Source: Thermoanaerobaculaceae bacterium | GTDB lineage: Bacteria; Acidobacteriota; Thermoanaerobaculia; Thermoanaerobaculales; Thermoanaerobaculaceae | Assembly: GCA_022865555.1 (NCBI GenBank) | Contig: JALHTD010000191.1 | Coordinates: 1-16,919, forward strand | Direction of reading: 5' to 3' | Length of the DNA: 16,919 bases | Shown: positions 8,271-16,195 of the stretch, piece after piece | How positions within the stretch are numbered: position 1 is the first letter of the stretch | How the letters are laid out: every line of letters begins with the position of its first letter | Notes under the pieces: generated by a model | What the model was told of the DNA's origin: nothing | Database searches by the model: none | The model's input: the letters and a program-made list of their open reading frames with translations, nothing else | Program-made: the position numbers and the translations under genes

Positions 8271-10067
8271 ATGCTCATCAACGCACAGCGCCCCGAGGAG
8301 GTGCGCGTCGCGATCATGAGGGGCGACACGCTCGACGGCTACCAGGTTGCGGTGGCCGAGGCTGGCCTCGCTCGCGGCAACATCTACCGCGGCCAGGTGG
8401 CCAACATCAACCCTGCGCTGAACGCCGCATTCGTGGACTTCGACGCCGAGCGGGACGGCATGCTGCCGGCGCACGACGTGGTCGCCCAGGCGTACCACCA
8501 CAAGCCGCCCACCGGCGAGAGCGCCCCCCGTATCGAGAGGGTGCTCGAGCGGGGGCGGTCGATCCTCGTGCAGGTCACCAAGGACCCGTCCGGCTCAAAG
8601 GGGGCAGCACTCACCACCAACCTGAGCCTCGCCGGCCGCTACCTCGTCCTGATGCCGTTCGACGAAACGCGCGGCATCTCGCGCAAGGTCGAGGAGGAGG
8701 AGATCCGCGCCGCCATGCGTGAGCAGGGTGACAAGCTCACCGTCCCCGAGGGATTCGGCTTCATCCTCCGGACCAACGCGCTCGGGCAGACCAAGGCCAC
8801 CCTCAGCAAAGACCTCGCCGGCCTGCTGCGACTGTGGAAGCGGGTCAAGACCGAGGCGTCCCAGGGTAAGGGGCCACGCCTTCTCTACTCCGACCAGGAC
8901 CTCGTCGTGCAGGCCCTGCGCGACTACCTCGACAGCTCGATCGAGGAGGTGCTGGTCGACGACGACGAGGTCTTCGAGAGGGCCGAGGCCTACATGCACG
9001 CCTCGATGCCGCGCGGCAAGACCCGCCTCGTGCGCTACACGGACCGCATGCCGCTGTTCTCGCGCTTCGCCGTCGAGCCTCAGATTGACAGCATCTACGC
9101 GCGCACCGTGGCGCTCCCGGGTGGCGGCTCGATCGTCATCGACGCCACCGAGGCGCTCACCGCCATCGACGTGAACTCGGGCAAGGCCTCTCGCGGCCCC
9201 TCTCAGGAAGAAAGCATCTTCGCCGTGAACCTCGAAGCCGCGGCCGAGGTCGCGCGCCAGCTCCGTCTGCGCGACATCGGTGGGCTCGTGGTGGTTGACT
9301 TCATCGACATGCGCTCGCGAAAGCACGAGCACGAGGTGGAGAGAGCTCTGCGGGAGGCAATGAAGGCGGACAAGGCGCGGTCGACCGTAGGCCGGATCAG
9401 CCCGAACGGCTTGCTCGAGATCAACCGCCAGCGCATCAAACAGGCGCTGCAGCTGCGCACCCACCGTTCCTGCCCGACCTGCGGCGGCACGGGAAACATC
9501 CCGTCCCCCGAGTTCGTGGGCGTGAACCTGCTGCGCCGCATCGAGGCACGCGCCGCCGGCGGCCACCTGGGTGGTGTCCGCGTCGGGCTGCACCCCGAGC
9601 TCGCGGACGCCATTCAGAACTTTCGCCGCCACGACATCGCTGCGCTCGAGCGCGAGTTCGACATGCGCATCGAGATCATTGCAATGACCAGCCTGCACCG
9701 CTCCGACGAGAAGATGGAGTGGATCGAGCGCGAGGCCGGCGATGCGGTGTTGCGGCCCCTCCCTGTAGTGACCGCTGCGGATGTTGCGACCGCGGCGCCG
9801 GAACAGCCTGAGGAGGCTGTGCCGCCGAAAACGGGCGAGAAGCGGCGCAAGCGGCGCCGCGGCGGACGTCGGCACAAGAAGTCAGGTGGGGTGTCTTCCG
9901 TCGGGGCCGAGGAGTCAGCAGGCGGCGAGGTATCCGAGAACGGCCCGGCAGTGAGCGCGGAGGAACCCTCGCCCCCGGGTGCGGGCACCAAAGCGAAGAA
10001 GCGGCGCCGCCGCCACCGCCGCGGAGGCAAGGGCGCTGCGGCCGACACCCAGAGCCAGGGGGACTGA
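8271..10067 (+). CDS. rng: Ribonuclease E/G family endoribonuclease
   Basis: A 598-residue single-strand-specific endoribonuclease for rRNA, tRNA and mRNA processing. An S1 RNA-binding domain spans about 37-125 (GNIYRGQVANINPALNAAF). The catalytic metal ligands are Asp300 in AIDVNSGKASRG and Asp343 in VVVDFIDM, with the 43-residue spacing seen in E. coli RNase E (D303, D346). The zinc link is CPTC at 401-404, matching C404/C407 in E. coli. The catalytic core is followed by a tail with two basic blocks, about 523-540 (RRKRRRGGRRHKK) and 574-588 (KKRRRRHRRGG), separated by an acidic stretch. This is shorter than the RNase E scaffold but longer than RNase G, so the symbol is tentative. The ATG at 8271 fits family N-termini (LINAQRPEEVRVAI) and has GAGG close upstream. 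The gene abuts yajQ. Confidence 0.94.
   Translation: MLINAQRPEEVRVAIMRGDTLDGYQVAVAEAGLARGNIYRGQVANINPALNAAFVDFDAERDGMLPAHDVVAQAYHHKPPTGESAPRIERVLERGRSILVQVTKDPSGSKGAALTTNLSLAGRYLVLMPFDETRGISRKVEEEEIRAAMREQGDKLTVPEGFGFILRTNALGQTKATLSKDLAGLLRLWKRVKTEASQGKGPRLLYSDQDLVVQALRDYLDSSIEEVLVDDDEVFERAEAYMHASMPRGKTRLVRYTDRMPLFSRFAVEPQIDSIYARTVALPGGGSIVIDATEALTAIDVNSGKASRGPSQEESIFAVNLEAAAEVARQLRLRDIGGLVVVDFIDMRSRKHEHEVERALREAMKADKARSTVGRISPNGLLEINRQRIKQALQLRTHRSCPTCGGTGNIPSPEFVGVNLLRRIEARAAGGHLGGVRVGLHPELADAIQNFRRHDIAALEREFDMRIEIIAMTSLHRSDEKMEWIEREAGDAVLRPLPVVTAADVATAAPEQPEEAVPPKTGEKRRKRRRGGRRHKKSGGVSSVGAEESAGGEVSENGPAVSAEEPSPPGAGTKAKKRRRRHRRGGKGAAADTQSQGD
10057..10063 (+). promoter_or_regulatory. Ribosome-binding site of yajQ inside the end of the ribonuclease gene
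   Basis: AGGGGGA lies eight bases before the yajQ ATG at 10072 and within the last codons of the ribonuclease gene. It fixes the yajQ start over longer in-frame extensions and indicates coupled translation on a shared transcript. Confidence 0.7.
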
Positions 10068-10071
10068 ATCC

Positions 10072-10578
10072 ATGGCAGTCAACCAGTCGTTCGACATCAC
10101 CACCGGCTGCGATCTCCAGGAGGTCGACAACGCGGTCAACCAGACGCTCAAGGAGCTCGCCCAGCGCTTCGATTTCAAGGGCCTCAAGATCGGCGTGGAG
10201 CTGCGCCGCAAGGAGAACCTGCTCGTGCTCACGGCGCCGGACGAGTTAAAGCTGAAGGCGATCTGGGAGGTGCTCCTGGGCAGGATGACCCGCCGCGGCG
10301 TGCCGGTGAAGAACCTCAAGGCCGGTGCGATCCAGCCGGCGGCCGGGGGCACCGTCCGCCTCGACGTCACGCTGCAGCAGGGGATCCCCGACGAGGCCGC
10401 GCGGGCCATCGTGAAGTTCGTCAAAGAACGAAGGTTCAAGAAGGTGCAGGTTGCCATCCAGGGCGACCAGGTGCGCGTTTCCTCCCCTTCTCGAGACGAG
10501 CTGCAGGGCGTCATGGGCGCGCTGAAGGCAGAGGATTTCGGGGTCGAGCTCAGTTTCGGCAACTACCGCTCCCAATAA
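10072..10578 (+). CDS. yajQ: YajQ family nucleotide-binding protein
   Basis: A 168-residue protein matching the YajQ family (usually about 160-165 residues) along its whole length: QSFDITTGCDLQEVDNAVNQ at the start, RFDFKG, a central TAPDELKLKAIWEVLL, RRGVPVKNLKAG, then IQGDQVRVSSPSRDELQG and the closing ELSFGNYRSQ. The fold is two ferredoxin-like repeats. YajQ proteins bind nucleotides and RNA, and some Xanthomonas and Stenotrophomonas members are reported as c-di-GMP-responsive effectors that affect transcription. Whether this one binds c-di-GMP cannot be told from sequence. It starts four bases after the ribonuclease stop, so the two are almost certainly co-transcribed. A diguanylate cyclase gene lies upstream of that ribonuclease. 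Confidence 0.95.
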   Translation: MAVNQSFDITTGCDLQEVDNAVNQTLKELAQRFDFKGLKIGVELRRKENLLVLTAPDELKLKAIWEVLLGRMTRRGVPVKNLKAGAIQPAAGGTVRLDVTLQQGIPDEAARAIVKFVKERRFKKVQVAIQGDQVRVSSPSRDELQGVMGALKAEDFGVELSFGNYRSQ

Positions 10579-10706
10579 GAGGGCGCCCCGGCGTCGGCGC
10601 GGCCGCAAACTAAGGTATCGTTGAAGTGTGGCTAGACCGTGGGCGGCGGGTGTGATCGTGGCACCGGGTCCGACCGCTTCCGGGTCGATGCCAGCCGAGT
10701 AAGACG

Positions 10707-11870
10707 ATGGCGGTTTCCGGCAACCTCCGCACGATGCCCTTCCCGGACCTGATGGAGTGGATCTCCATGGGTCGGAAGACCGGCACCCTTGTCATCAAGG
10801 GACAGAGGTTCACCAAGAGGATCCTCTTCCAGAAGGGGACGGTGTCGGCGGTGACGTCGAACAACCCGCGCGAGCATCTGGGCTACTACCTGGTGGGGTG
10901 GGGCATCCTCTCCGAGGAGGAGCTCGAGCAGCTCCTCGACCGGCAGAAGGAGCAGCACGTCATGCTTGGCGAGCTCCTGGTTCAGACCGGCAGGCTGGGC
11001 CGCACCCATGTTGACCACATGGTCCGAATCAAGACGGAGGAGACCATCTACGACCTGATGCTGTGGCAGGAGGGCGAGTTCTTCTTCCTGGACGACGTCC
11101 AGCCGCGGAGGGACTTCAAGGAGCTCGACCTGCCGGTGAACCACTTCATCTTCGAGGGCGCCCGCCAGGCGGACGAGCGGCGGCGCATCACCGAGCTGAT
11201 ACCAGATTCCGACCACATCCCCAAGATCTGCCGCGCCCTCGACGAGACACAGCTGACAGCGACCGGCCTCGCCGTCCTCAAACAGATCGACGGCGCCAGG
11301 AACATCGAGGAGATCGCTCTGCGCTGCCACGTGCCCGAGTTCCCGGTGCTCGCTTTCGTCTACCAGGGTTTGCAGAACGGCGTCTTCGAGCTGCTGCCGC
11401 CGGTCAGGACCGCGCGCCGGCTTCCCGGCTTCCAGCGCTCCAGCTGGCAGGACCGTGTCCTGCAGGCGGAGAACAGCATGGCCCTTGGAGACACCCTCGA
11501 CGCCTACCGCAAGGTCGTCGAGCTTCGGGAGAGGCACCCGACCGTCAGCGCCGCAATCGAGGCGGCGGATGCTCTCGAGCAGGAGATCGCAAGGGAGGCC
11601 GACAAGCTCCAACTCCCTCCGTCGACGGTGCTCGAGCTGGCGCTGGCGCCCAAGGACATCGTTCAGCTCAAGTGCGCCCCCGAAGAGGGCTTCGTGCTCT
11701 CGCGCATCAACGGGATGTACACGGTCGCTCAGGTCCTCACGCTCGTGCCCGGGGTCAAGCTCTACAACCAATTGATCCTCCACAACCTGCTTCAGCGCGG
11801 CGTAATCAAGCTGCGCGAGTCGCAGGAGGTTGTGAAGCACCCCGGCATGCGCCAGCCGAAGAAGAGCTAG
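10707..11870 (+). CDS. DUF4388 (PATAN) domain protein with two similar C-terminal modules
   Basis: A 387-residue cytoplasmic protein without signal peptide or membrane segment. Residues about 5-150 form a DUF4388/PATAN domain (SGNLRTMPFPDLMEWISMGR, KTGTLVI, RILFQKGTVSAV, then helical LGYYLVGWGILSEEEL and EETIYDLMLWQEGEFFF). PATAN domains are known from PatA-type response regulators and from gliding or pilus regulators; they are thought to mediate protein contacts, and no enzymatic role is known. Residues 187-229 and 327-369 are two 43-residue stretches with the same pattern (ψLxxIDG...EI...L...GVφxL), reminiscent of small winged-helix modules. They are separated by a helical region (245-305). 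It follows yajQ by 128 bases with only a weak ribosome-binding site, and so may have its own promoter. Confidence 0.85.
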   Translation: MAVSGNLRTMPFPDLMEWISMGRKTGTLVIKGQRFTKRILFQKGTVSAVTSNNPREHLGYYLVGWGILSEEELEQLLDRQKEQHVMLGELLVQTGRLGRTHVDHMVRIKTEETIYDLMLWQEGEFFFLDDVQPRRDFKELDLPVNHFIFEGARQADERRRITELIPDSDHIPKICRALDETQLTATGLAVLKQIDGARNIEEIALRCHVPEFPVLAFVYQGLQNGVFELLPPVRTARRLPGFQRSSWQDRVLQAENSMALGDTLDAYRKVVELRERHPTVSAAIEAADALEQEIAREADKLQLPPSTVLELALAPKDIVQLKCAPEEGFVLSRINGMYTVAQVLTLVPGVKLYNQLILHNLLQRGVIKLRESQEVVKHPGMRQPKKS

Positions 11871-11901
11871 CCCCTCGCCGCGTCGGCGCCGGACGTGCCG
11901 A

Positions 11902-12807
11902 TTACCGCCGCCGTTGCAGCTGCAGGTTGGCAATCACCGTGGCACCGTGGTCGCCGAGCGCCGCCAGGAAGCCTTCCGGGTCGCGAGGGTTCAGGAAGAA
12001 CCTGCCGTCGCCCTCCAGGAGCACACCGTCGTTGCGGGCCGAGGCGAGCGAGGTCGTGGCCATCGTGTCCAGCATCCAGGAGCCGACGTTGTACCCTGGT
12101 AGAGCCAGTCCCGACAGCCTTGCGCCCAGGAGAGGCCTGTGCCTGAAGGCGCGCACACCGGCCAGGGGAATCCGCCGGCGAGAGAACAGCGTGCTCACCT
12201 CGAGGGCTCCGTCACCCACCTTGTAGCGCAGCCGGGAGGGTGCCACGAAGAACACCGTCACCAGCGCCAGCACAACAAGCGTCAGAACAGCGAGGACCAA
12301 GATCAGAGTGAACCACCATGACTGGGTGCGCTTGCCGGGGGGTGCGAAGGTGGACGGGCTCCCATTTTCCACCGCCTTCAGGAAAGCGTCCCGATCTGAC
12401 GGGGTCACCACCACCGGGTGCGTTTCCCCGCGCGCAACGATCAGCACCGCGTTCTCCGAGCAGTCGGACACCTGCCACACCTCACCGAGCGTGGGGTAGC
12501 TGAAGAACCCGACGCAGTAACCGGGCCTCTCGGTGCCGAAACGCAGGGAGCCGTCGTGGAGCCATTCGGGACGCGCCAGGTTCACGCGTGCCAGCATGAT
12601 CGCCTTATCGAGCTGCGAAGAGCCGAGGGAGCTCGAGATCGTCAGCATGCCGCCGTCGATCCGATAGCTGATCACGGGCGCCCGCAGCAGCGTGAACATC
12701 AGCCACAGCAGCGGCAGGCCGAGCGCGGACAGCATGATGGAAAACCACAGACGTGCCGGGCCAGTGGCCGGCACCGGCAGGAAAACGCGCGGGGTATTCT
12801 CTGTCAT
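11902..12807 (-). CDS. Two-pass membrane protein with tandem bacterial PH-like modules
   Basis: A 301-residue membrane protein. Hydrophobic segments lie at about 20-41 (LWFSIMLSALGLPLLWLMF) and 164-188 (WWFTLILVLAVLTLVVLALV). Each is followed by a beta-rich module of the bacterial PH-like type (bPH_5-like, by recall). The two modules (about 45-150 and 192-286) share the order Tyr-x-(I/V)-x-(D/G)-G-x-L, then (I/P)-L-x-x-V, a PGY-x-V-G motif (95-100 and 237-242), and an Asp-x-(D/E)-x-F-L-x-A end. The protein thus looks like a duplicated TM-plus-PH unit. Function is unknown; PH-like folds usually bind proteins or lipids. The ATG at 12807 is chosen because GGGAG lies five bases upstream (12813-12817); a longer TTG start adds residues that do not look like a membrane protein start. 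It converges tightly (31 bases) on the DUF4388 gene. Confidence 0.82.
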   Translation of the reverse strand: MTENTPRVFLPVPATGPARLWFSIMLSALGLPLLWLMFTLLRAPVISYRIDGGMLTISSSLGSSQLDKAIMLARVNLARPEWLHDGSLRFGTERPGYCVGFFSYPTLGEVWQVSDCSENAVLIVARGETHPVVVTPSDRDAFLKAVENGSPSTFAPPGKRTQSWWFTLILVLAVLTLVVLALVTVFFVAPSRLRYKVGDGALEVSTLFSRRRIPLAGVRAFRHRPLLGARLSGLALPGYNVGSWMLDTMATTSLASARNDGVLLEGDGRFFLNPRDPEGFLAALGDHGATVIANLQLQRRR

Positions 12808-12903
12808 GGCGACTCCCGGGTGACAGTCTACCGCGCCGACGAGGCTGTGCCCATGTCCCGCCCCCACAGTCAGGCGAGGTCGCGCACGGCGGCACAACCC
12901 GGC

Positions 12904-13389
12904 TCAGACAAGGGTCAGCTCCATGAACGCCGCACCCTCGACCGGGTTGGGGCGGTAGGGCTCGATCGGCCTGAAGCCGAGCGCGCGGTAGAGTGCGATC
13001 GCCTCCTGCATCCAGGGCAGCGTGTCGAGCCGCATACGAGGGTAGCCGCACTCCCGGGCACGCTCGATCGCGGCGACCGCCAGCCGCTTGCCCAGGCCCT
13101 TTCCGCGGAACTGGTGACGGACGTAGAGCCGTTTCATCTCGCAAATCCCTTCCCCGAAGGGGCGCATCGCCACACATCCGGCAAGCCGTCCATCGCAAAT
13201 CGCCAGCAGCAGCGCGCCTCGCGGTGGCGCGTACTCCCCCGGCAGCTCCGCCAGCTCCCGCGCGAAGTCCTGGAACGAGAGATCCACGCCAAGCGAGGAG
13301 GCGTACTCCCTGAACAGCTCCCGGGCCTGGCCGACGGCCTCGTCACCGTCGGCGGGAACGATCTCGATTGCGCTTCTGCGCCGTAGCAT
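12904..13389 (-). CDS. GNAT family N-acetyltransferase
   Basis: A 161-residue acetyltransferase of the GNAT superfamily, which moves an acetyl group from acetyl-CoA to an amine. The central strands MKRLYVRHQFRGKGLG (85-100) contain the acetyl-CoA pyrophosphate loop RGKGLG (95-100). Motif B follows as RMRLDTLPWMQEAIALYRAL and GFRPIEPY, with the usual Tyr in ALYRALGF. The N-terminal half has helices and a strand (LLLAICDGRLAGCVAMRPF). The substrate cannot be inferred. The start at 13389 is chosen because GGGGAGGG (13392-13399) lies just before it. An ATG seven codons upstream at 13410 has no ribosome-binding site and adds a short, Arg-containing extension. The gene lies 96 bases upstream of the PH-like membrane protein gene and 97 bases downstream of the helicase gene, all on the - strand. 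Confidence 0.9.
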   Translation of the reverse strand: MLRRRSAIEIVPADGDEAVGQARELFREYASSLGVDLSFQDFARELAELPGEYAPPRGALLLAICDGRLAGCVAMRPFGEGICEMKRLYVRHQFRGKGLGKRLAVAAIERARECGYPRMRLDTLPWMQEAIALYRALGFRPIEPYRPNPVEGAAFMELTLV

Positions 13390-13486
13390 CGCCCTCCCCA
13401 CCGGGCGCATCTTGCCACAAGACTGGCGAGTCAGTTACGGTCGGGACGGCGGGGAAACCGCCGCTCGTTGCCGGGGCCGATGCGGC

Positions 13487-16192
13487 TCACGGGCGCACCT
13501 CCTCGATTCGATCGGCCCGCAGGAACCAGAGCTCGAAGCGCGGCTCCTTCGGAAGACCGAGCGCTTCCCGGAGGGCGCGCCGGTAGGTCGCACCCTGCAA
13601 CGAGTAGGCGGCGACCCTCGCCGCGACCTCCTGGTCGGTCGCCACCTCGTCGGTCTTGTAGTCGGCGATGACCAGCTCGCCGGTGGCCGGGTCACGGTAG
13701 ACCAGGTCGATCGCCCCGGAGACGAAGCCCACGGGGGCGTCGGGACCGTCACCCGGTGGGAGCAGCACCGGAAGCTCGCGCGCCACGACGTGAGGTGCGA
13801 TTTCGCGCAGGCGAACAAGGGTGCGGCCCGCGGCCAGCAGATCCAGGATCGAGCTTGCCCGTCCTGCCGCCTCGCGCGCCTCGTCGCGCCTGACGAGAGC
13901 TTCCAGGTACCGTGGCAACCGCTCGCGTGCACGGGCCAGTGAGGCCGCCAGATCCCCACCGAGGTCCAGCTCCTCGAGGACCCGGTGCACAGCGCCGCCC
14001 ACGGCCACAGCCTGGGAAACCTCCGGTCTGGCAGCCGAACTCGCAGCTTCGCGCTCCTCCGCAAGGTGCTCCTCGGCGAGAAGCTCATGCAGGAGACGGT
14101 GCGCCTCCTCGGACGCCGGGGCGGAGAACGGCCTCGCCTCACGCGCCTCCGCGTCCCGCCTCAGCTCCGCGAGCAGCCGCGCCTGCCGGCTCACCTCTGC
14201 CGGTGAGGGGAGCTCAATGACTTTGCCCGGAGCGGCGGGCTCCGTGGCGGCCGGCCTGAGGGCCGGGAACACCCAGCGGGCGCCGTCACCGTCCTCGTGA
14301 CTGCCGCCTCCGGCGCGGACCCTGGCGGCAACGGTGACGAGGCCACCCTCCGGTGTCTCCCGGCGCGACAGAAGGTCCATGTGCGAGCGCCCCCGTGCAC
14401 GCCCAAGTGACGCGCCAGCGGGGAAGATCCCGGCGACGACCAGGCGGTCCCTGGCCCGCGTCATGGCGACGTAGAGCGTGCGCACCATTTCGGCCCCCGC
14501 GACGCGCCGCCTGCGCTCCTCGACGGTGTGCCACCCCGGCGTCGCGGCGCCGAACAGCGCGTATTCGAAACGGCCGCCGATCTCCTCGGCGTCCAGCCAC
14601 GGGCGCCGTTCCGCGCGGGACCGCTTCTGCGCCTGCATCAGATACACGTGGGTGAAGTCCAGGCCCTTGGCCTTGTGGATGGTCATCACACGCACCGCGT
14701 CCTCCGCCGCCGCGAGTGGGCGCCCCTCTTCGGCCTCGCGAACCTCGCTGACCGCGGTGCGCAACGCGCGCAGCACCGCGTGGGGGTCGCTGTCGGCCTC
14801 CATCGCGTCCAGCAGGGTGCGGAAGAAGCGGTCAAGGTTTGCGACGCGGTACCTCCCGAGGGCGCGCGCGGCCTCGCTCGCCTCGAGGAGCGTGAGGGTG
14901 CGCAGCCTCTCCACGAACACCGCCGCGGACTCGGCCTCGAACGACGCTCGCAGCTCGGCGAGATGTCCGAGGAAGGCGACGAGGTTGCGCTCCCACCCCC
15001 GAATGCGCTCGATCCCAGGGACGTCCTCCGGCAGTGCGCCCGCCTCCTCGGACACGAGCGCCTGCAGCGCGGCCAGCCCGCCGCCCTCGAGACCGGCCAG
15101 CTCGCTCACGCGGTCCGGGAACGAACGAGTCCAGAGCGGGATGAACGCCGCATCCGGCACCCCCACCACGCTGGACCGCAGCACCGTGACCAGCGCGAGG
15201 TGGTCGCCGGGGTCGAGCACCGCCCGCACCAGCGCGGCCGCTTCGATGACTTCGCGGCGTCGGTAGTACGACCGGTCACGCTCGACCAGGTACGGCACGC
15301 CGCCGTCGCGCAACGCTTGGAGGTAGACGTCGAGGTCCCCGGTGCTCCGCAACAGCACGCCGAACTCGCGCCACGGCACGCCGCCCTCGTGCAGCTCCCG
15401 GATGTCCGCGGCCAGCGCACCCGCCTCCAGCTCCCCGGCCGCCTGTGTGGAGGGTTCCCCGAGACCGTCCGGGTCACCCCCGGCCGGCGTCCACGAGACC
15501 CAGTACTCCACCGCCGCCCGGCGGCCCGAGAGCGGATCCGGCTCGGCCGAACGCTCCTCGCACGGCAGGAGCGGCTGGAACGCCGGCTGCACCCCGGGCT
15601 CGTGCCGCATCACGGGCCGCACAACGCGCTCGACCTCGGCCAGGATCGCGGGGAGGGAACGGAAGTTCACCGAAAGGCTCATCACCTCGCCCCCAACCTC
15701 CCGCACCAGAGCCAGGAAATCGTCGTAGGCCGCGAGGTCCGCGTCGCGCCAGCCGTAGATGGACTGCTTGGGATCCCCGATCAGGAAGAGCCCAGGGCGC
15801 TCCTCCTCAGGGCCGTCGAGCGCAAGCAGGCGAAGGATCTCGCACTGCACGCTGTCGGTGTCCTGAAACTCGTCGACCATCAGCTGCGTGATCTCGCTGC
15901 GGAAGCGCACCCGCACCACCGGGTGGCGAGCGAGCGTGTCGCGGGCATCCCGCAGGAGGGCCGAGAACGTCTCCGCCCCGCGCGCGCGCATCGCCCGGTG
16001 CACGTCGGCAAGCAGCGGCGCGAGGGCACGCCGTGCCAGATCGAGCACCTCGGGGTCGAGCTTCTCAAGGTGCCGCACCAGCCCGGCGAGCCCACGTGCC
16101 GGCTCCAGCAGATCGCCCCTCGCCTCCCCGAGTACCTCGGCCTCGCTCGAAGTAAAGTCATCCCTGCCCCACTTCGCGAGGTGCTTGACGAG
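13487..16192 (-). CDS. addA: AddA/RecB-type helicase-nuclease, C-terminal part after an in-frame stop
   Basis: This frame stays open for 901 codons up to the TGA at 16193-16195 and holds most of a UvrD/RecB-family helicase plus nuclease. Helicase motif II is LMVDEFQDTD (DEFQDTD near 15854-15874), motif III is GDPKQSIYGWRDAD (about 15737-15778), and motif IV is LSVNFRS. Motif V is TIHKAKGLDFTHVYL (about 14647-14693) and motif VI is LYVAMTRARDRLVV (about 14440-14482). A PD-(D/E)XK nuclease core closes the protein (AIDLVY and ELVIADYKTD, 13649-13722), as in AddA and RecB, which process double-strand ends for recombination. The first possible start here is a GTG at 16078 with no ribosome-binding site, so independent translation is doubtful. 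It reads as one gene with the piece at 16193-16919. Confidence 0.85.
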   Translation of the reverse strand, partial: LVKHLAKWGRDDFTSSEAEVLGEARGDLLEPARGLAGLVRHLEKLDPEVLDLARRALAPLLADVHRAMRARGAETFSALLRDARDTLARHPVVRVRFRSEITQLMVDEFQDTDSVQCEILRLLALDGPEEERPGLFLIGDPKQSIYGWRDADLAAYDDFLALVREVGGEVMSLSVNFRSLPAILAEVERVVRPVMRHEPGVQPAFQPLLPCEERSAEPDPLSGRRAAVEYWVSWTPAGGDPDGLGEPSTQAAGELEAGALAADIRELHEGGVPWREFGVLLRSTGDLDVYLQALRDGGVPYLVERDRSYYRRREVIEAAALVRAVLDPGDHLALVTVLRSSVVGVPDAAFIPLWTRSFPDRVSELAGLEGGGLAALQALVSEEAGALPEDVPGIERIRGWERNLVAFLGHLAELRASFEAESAAVFVERLRTLTLLEASEAARALGRYRVANLDRFFRTLLDAMEADSDPHAVLRALRTAVSEVREAEEGRPLAAAEDAVRVMTIHKAKGLDFTHVYLMQAQKRSRAERRPWLDAEEIGGRFEYALFGAATPGWHTVEERRRRVAGAEMVRTLYVAMTRARDRLVVAGIFPAGASLGRARGRSHMDLLSRRETPEGGLVTVAARVRAGGGSHEDGDGARWVFPALRPAATEPAAPGKVIELPSPAEVSRQARLLAELRRDAEAREARPFSAPASEEAHRLLHELLAEEHLAEEREAASSAARPEVSQAVAVGGAVHRVLEELDLGGDLAASLARARERLPRYLEALVRRDEAREAAGRASSILDLLAAGRTLVRLREIAPHVVARELPVLLPPGDGPDAPVGFVSGAIDLVYRDPATGELVIADYKTDEVATDQEVAARVAAYSLQGATYRRALREALGLPKEPRFELWFLRADRIEEVRP

Positions 16193-16195
16193 TCA
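16193..16195 (-). other. In-frame TGA interrupting the addA-like gene
   Basis: The reading frame runs unbroken from the window edge to this TGA and continues unbroken for 901 codons beyond it, with helicase motifs Ia-Ib before and II-VI plus the nuclease after. The codons around it read ALTE-stop-LVKHLAKW. Other genes here end in TGA, so it is a stop codon in this genome. Likely explanations are a point mutation (CGA or TGG to TGA), a sequence error, or readthrough. Confidence 0.85.

Noticed and set aside
13447..13463. Small GC hairpin (6-bp stem, GGAAA loop) between the helicase and acetyltransferase genes
   Set aside because: The stem is short and no T-tract follows on either strand, so it is not a convincing terminator.
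16193..16195. TGA read as selenocysteine or as a reassigned sense codon
   Set aside because: UvrD/RecB helicases have no selenocysteine at this place, and other genes in the window end in TGA, so reassignment is not supported.
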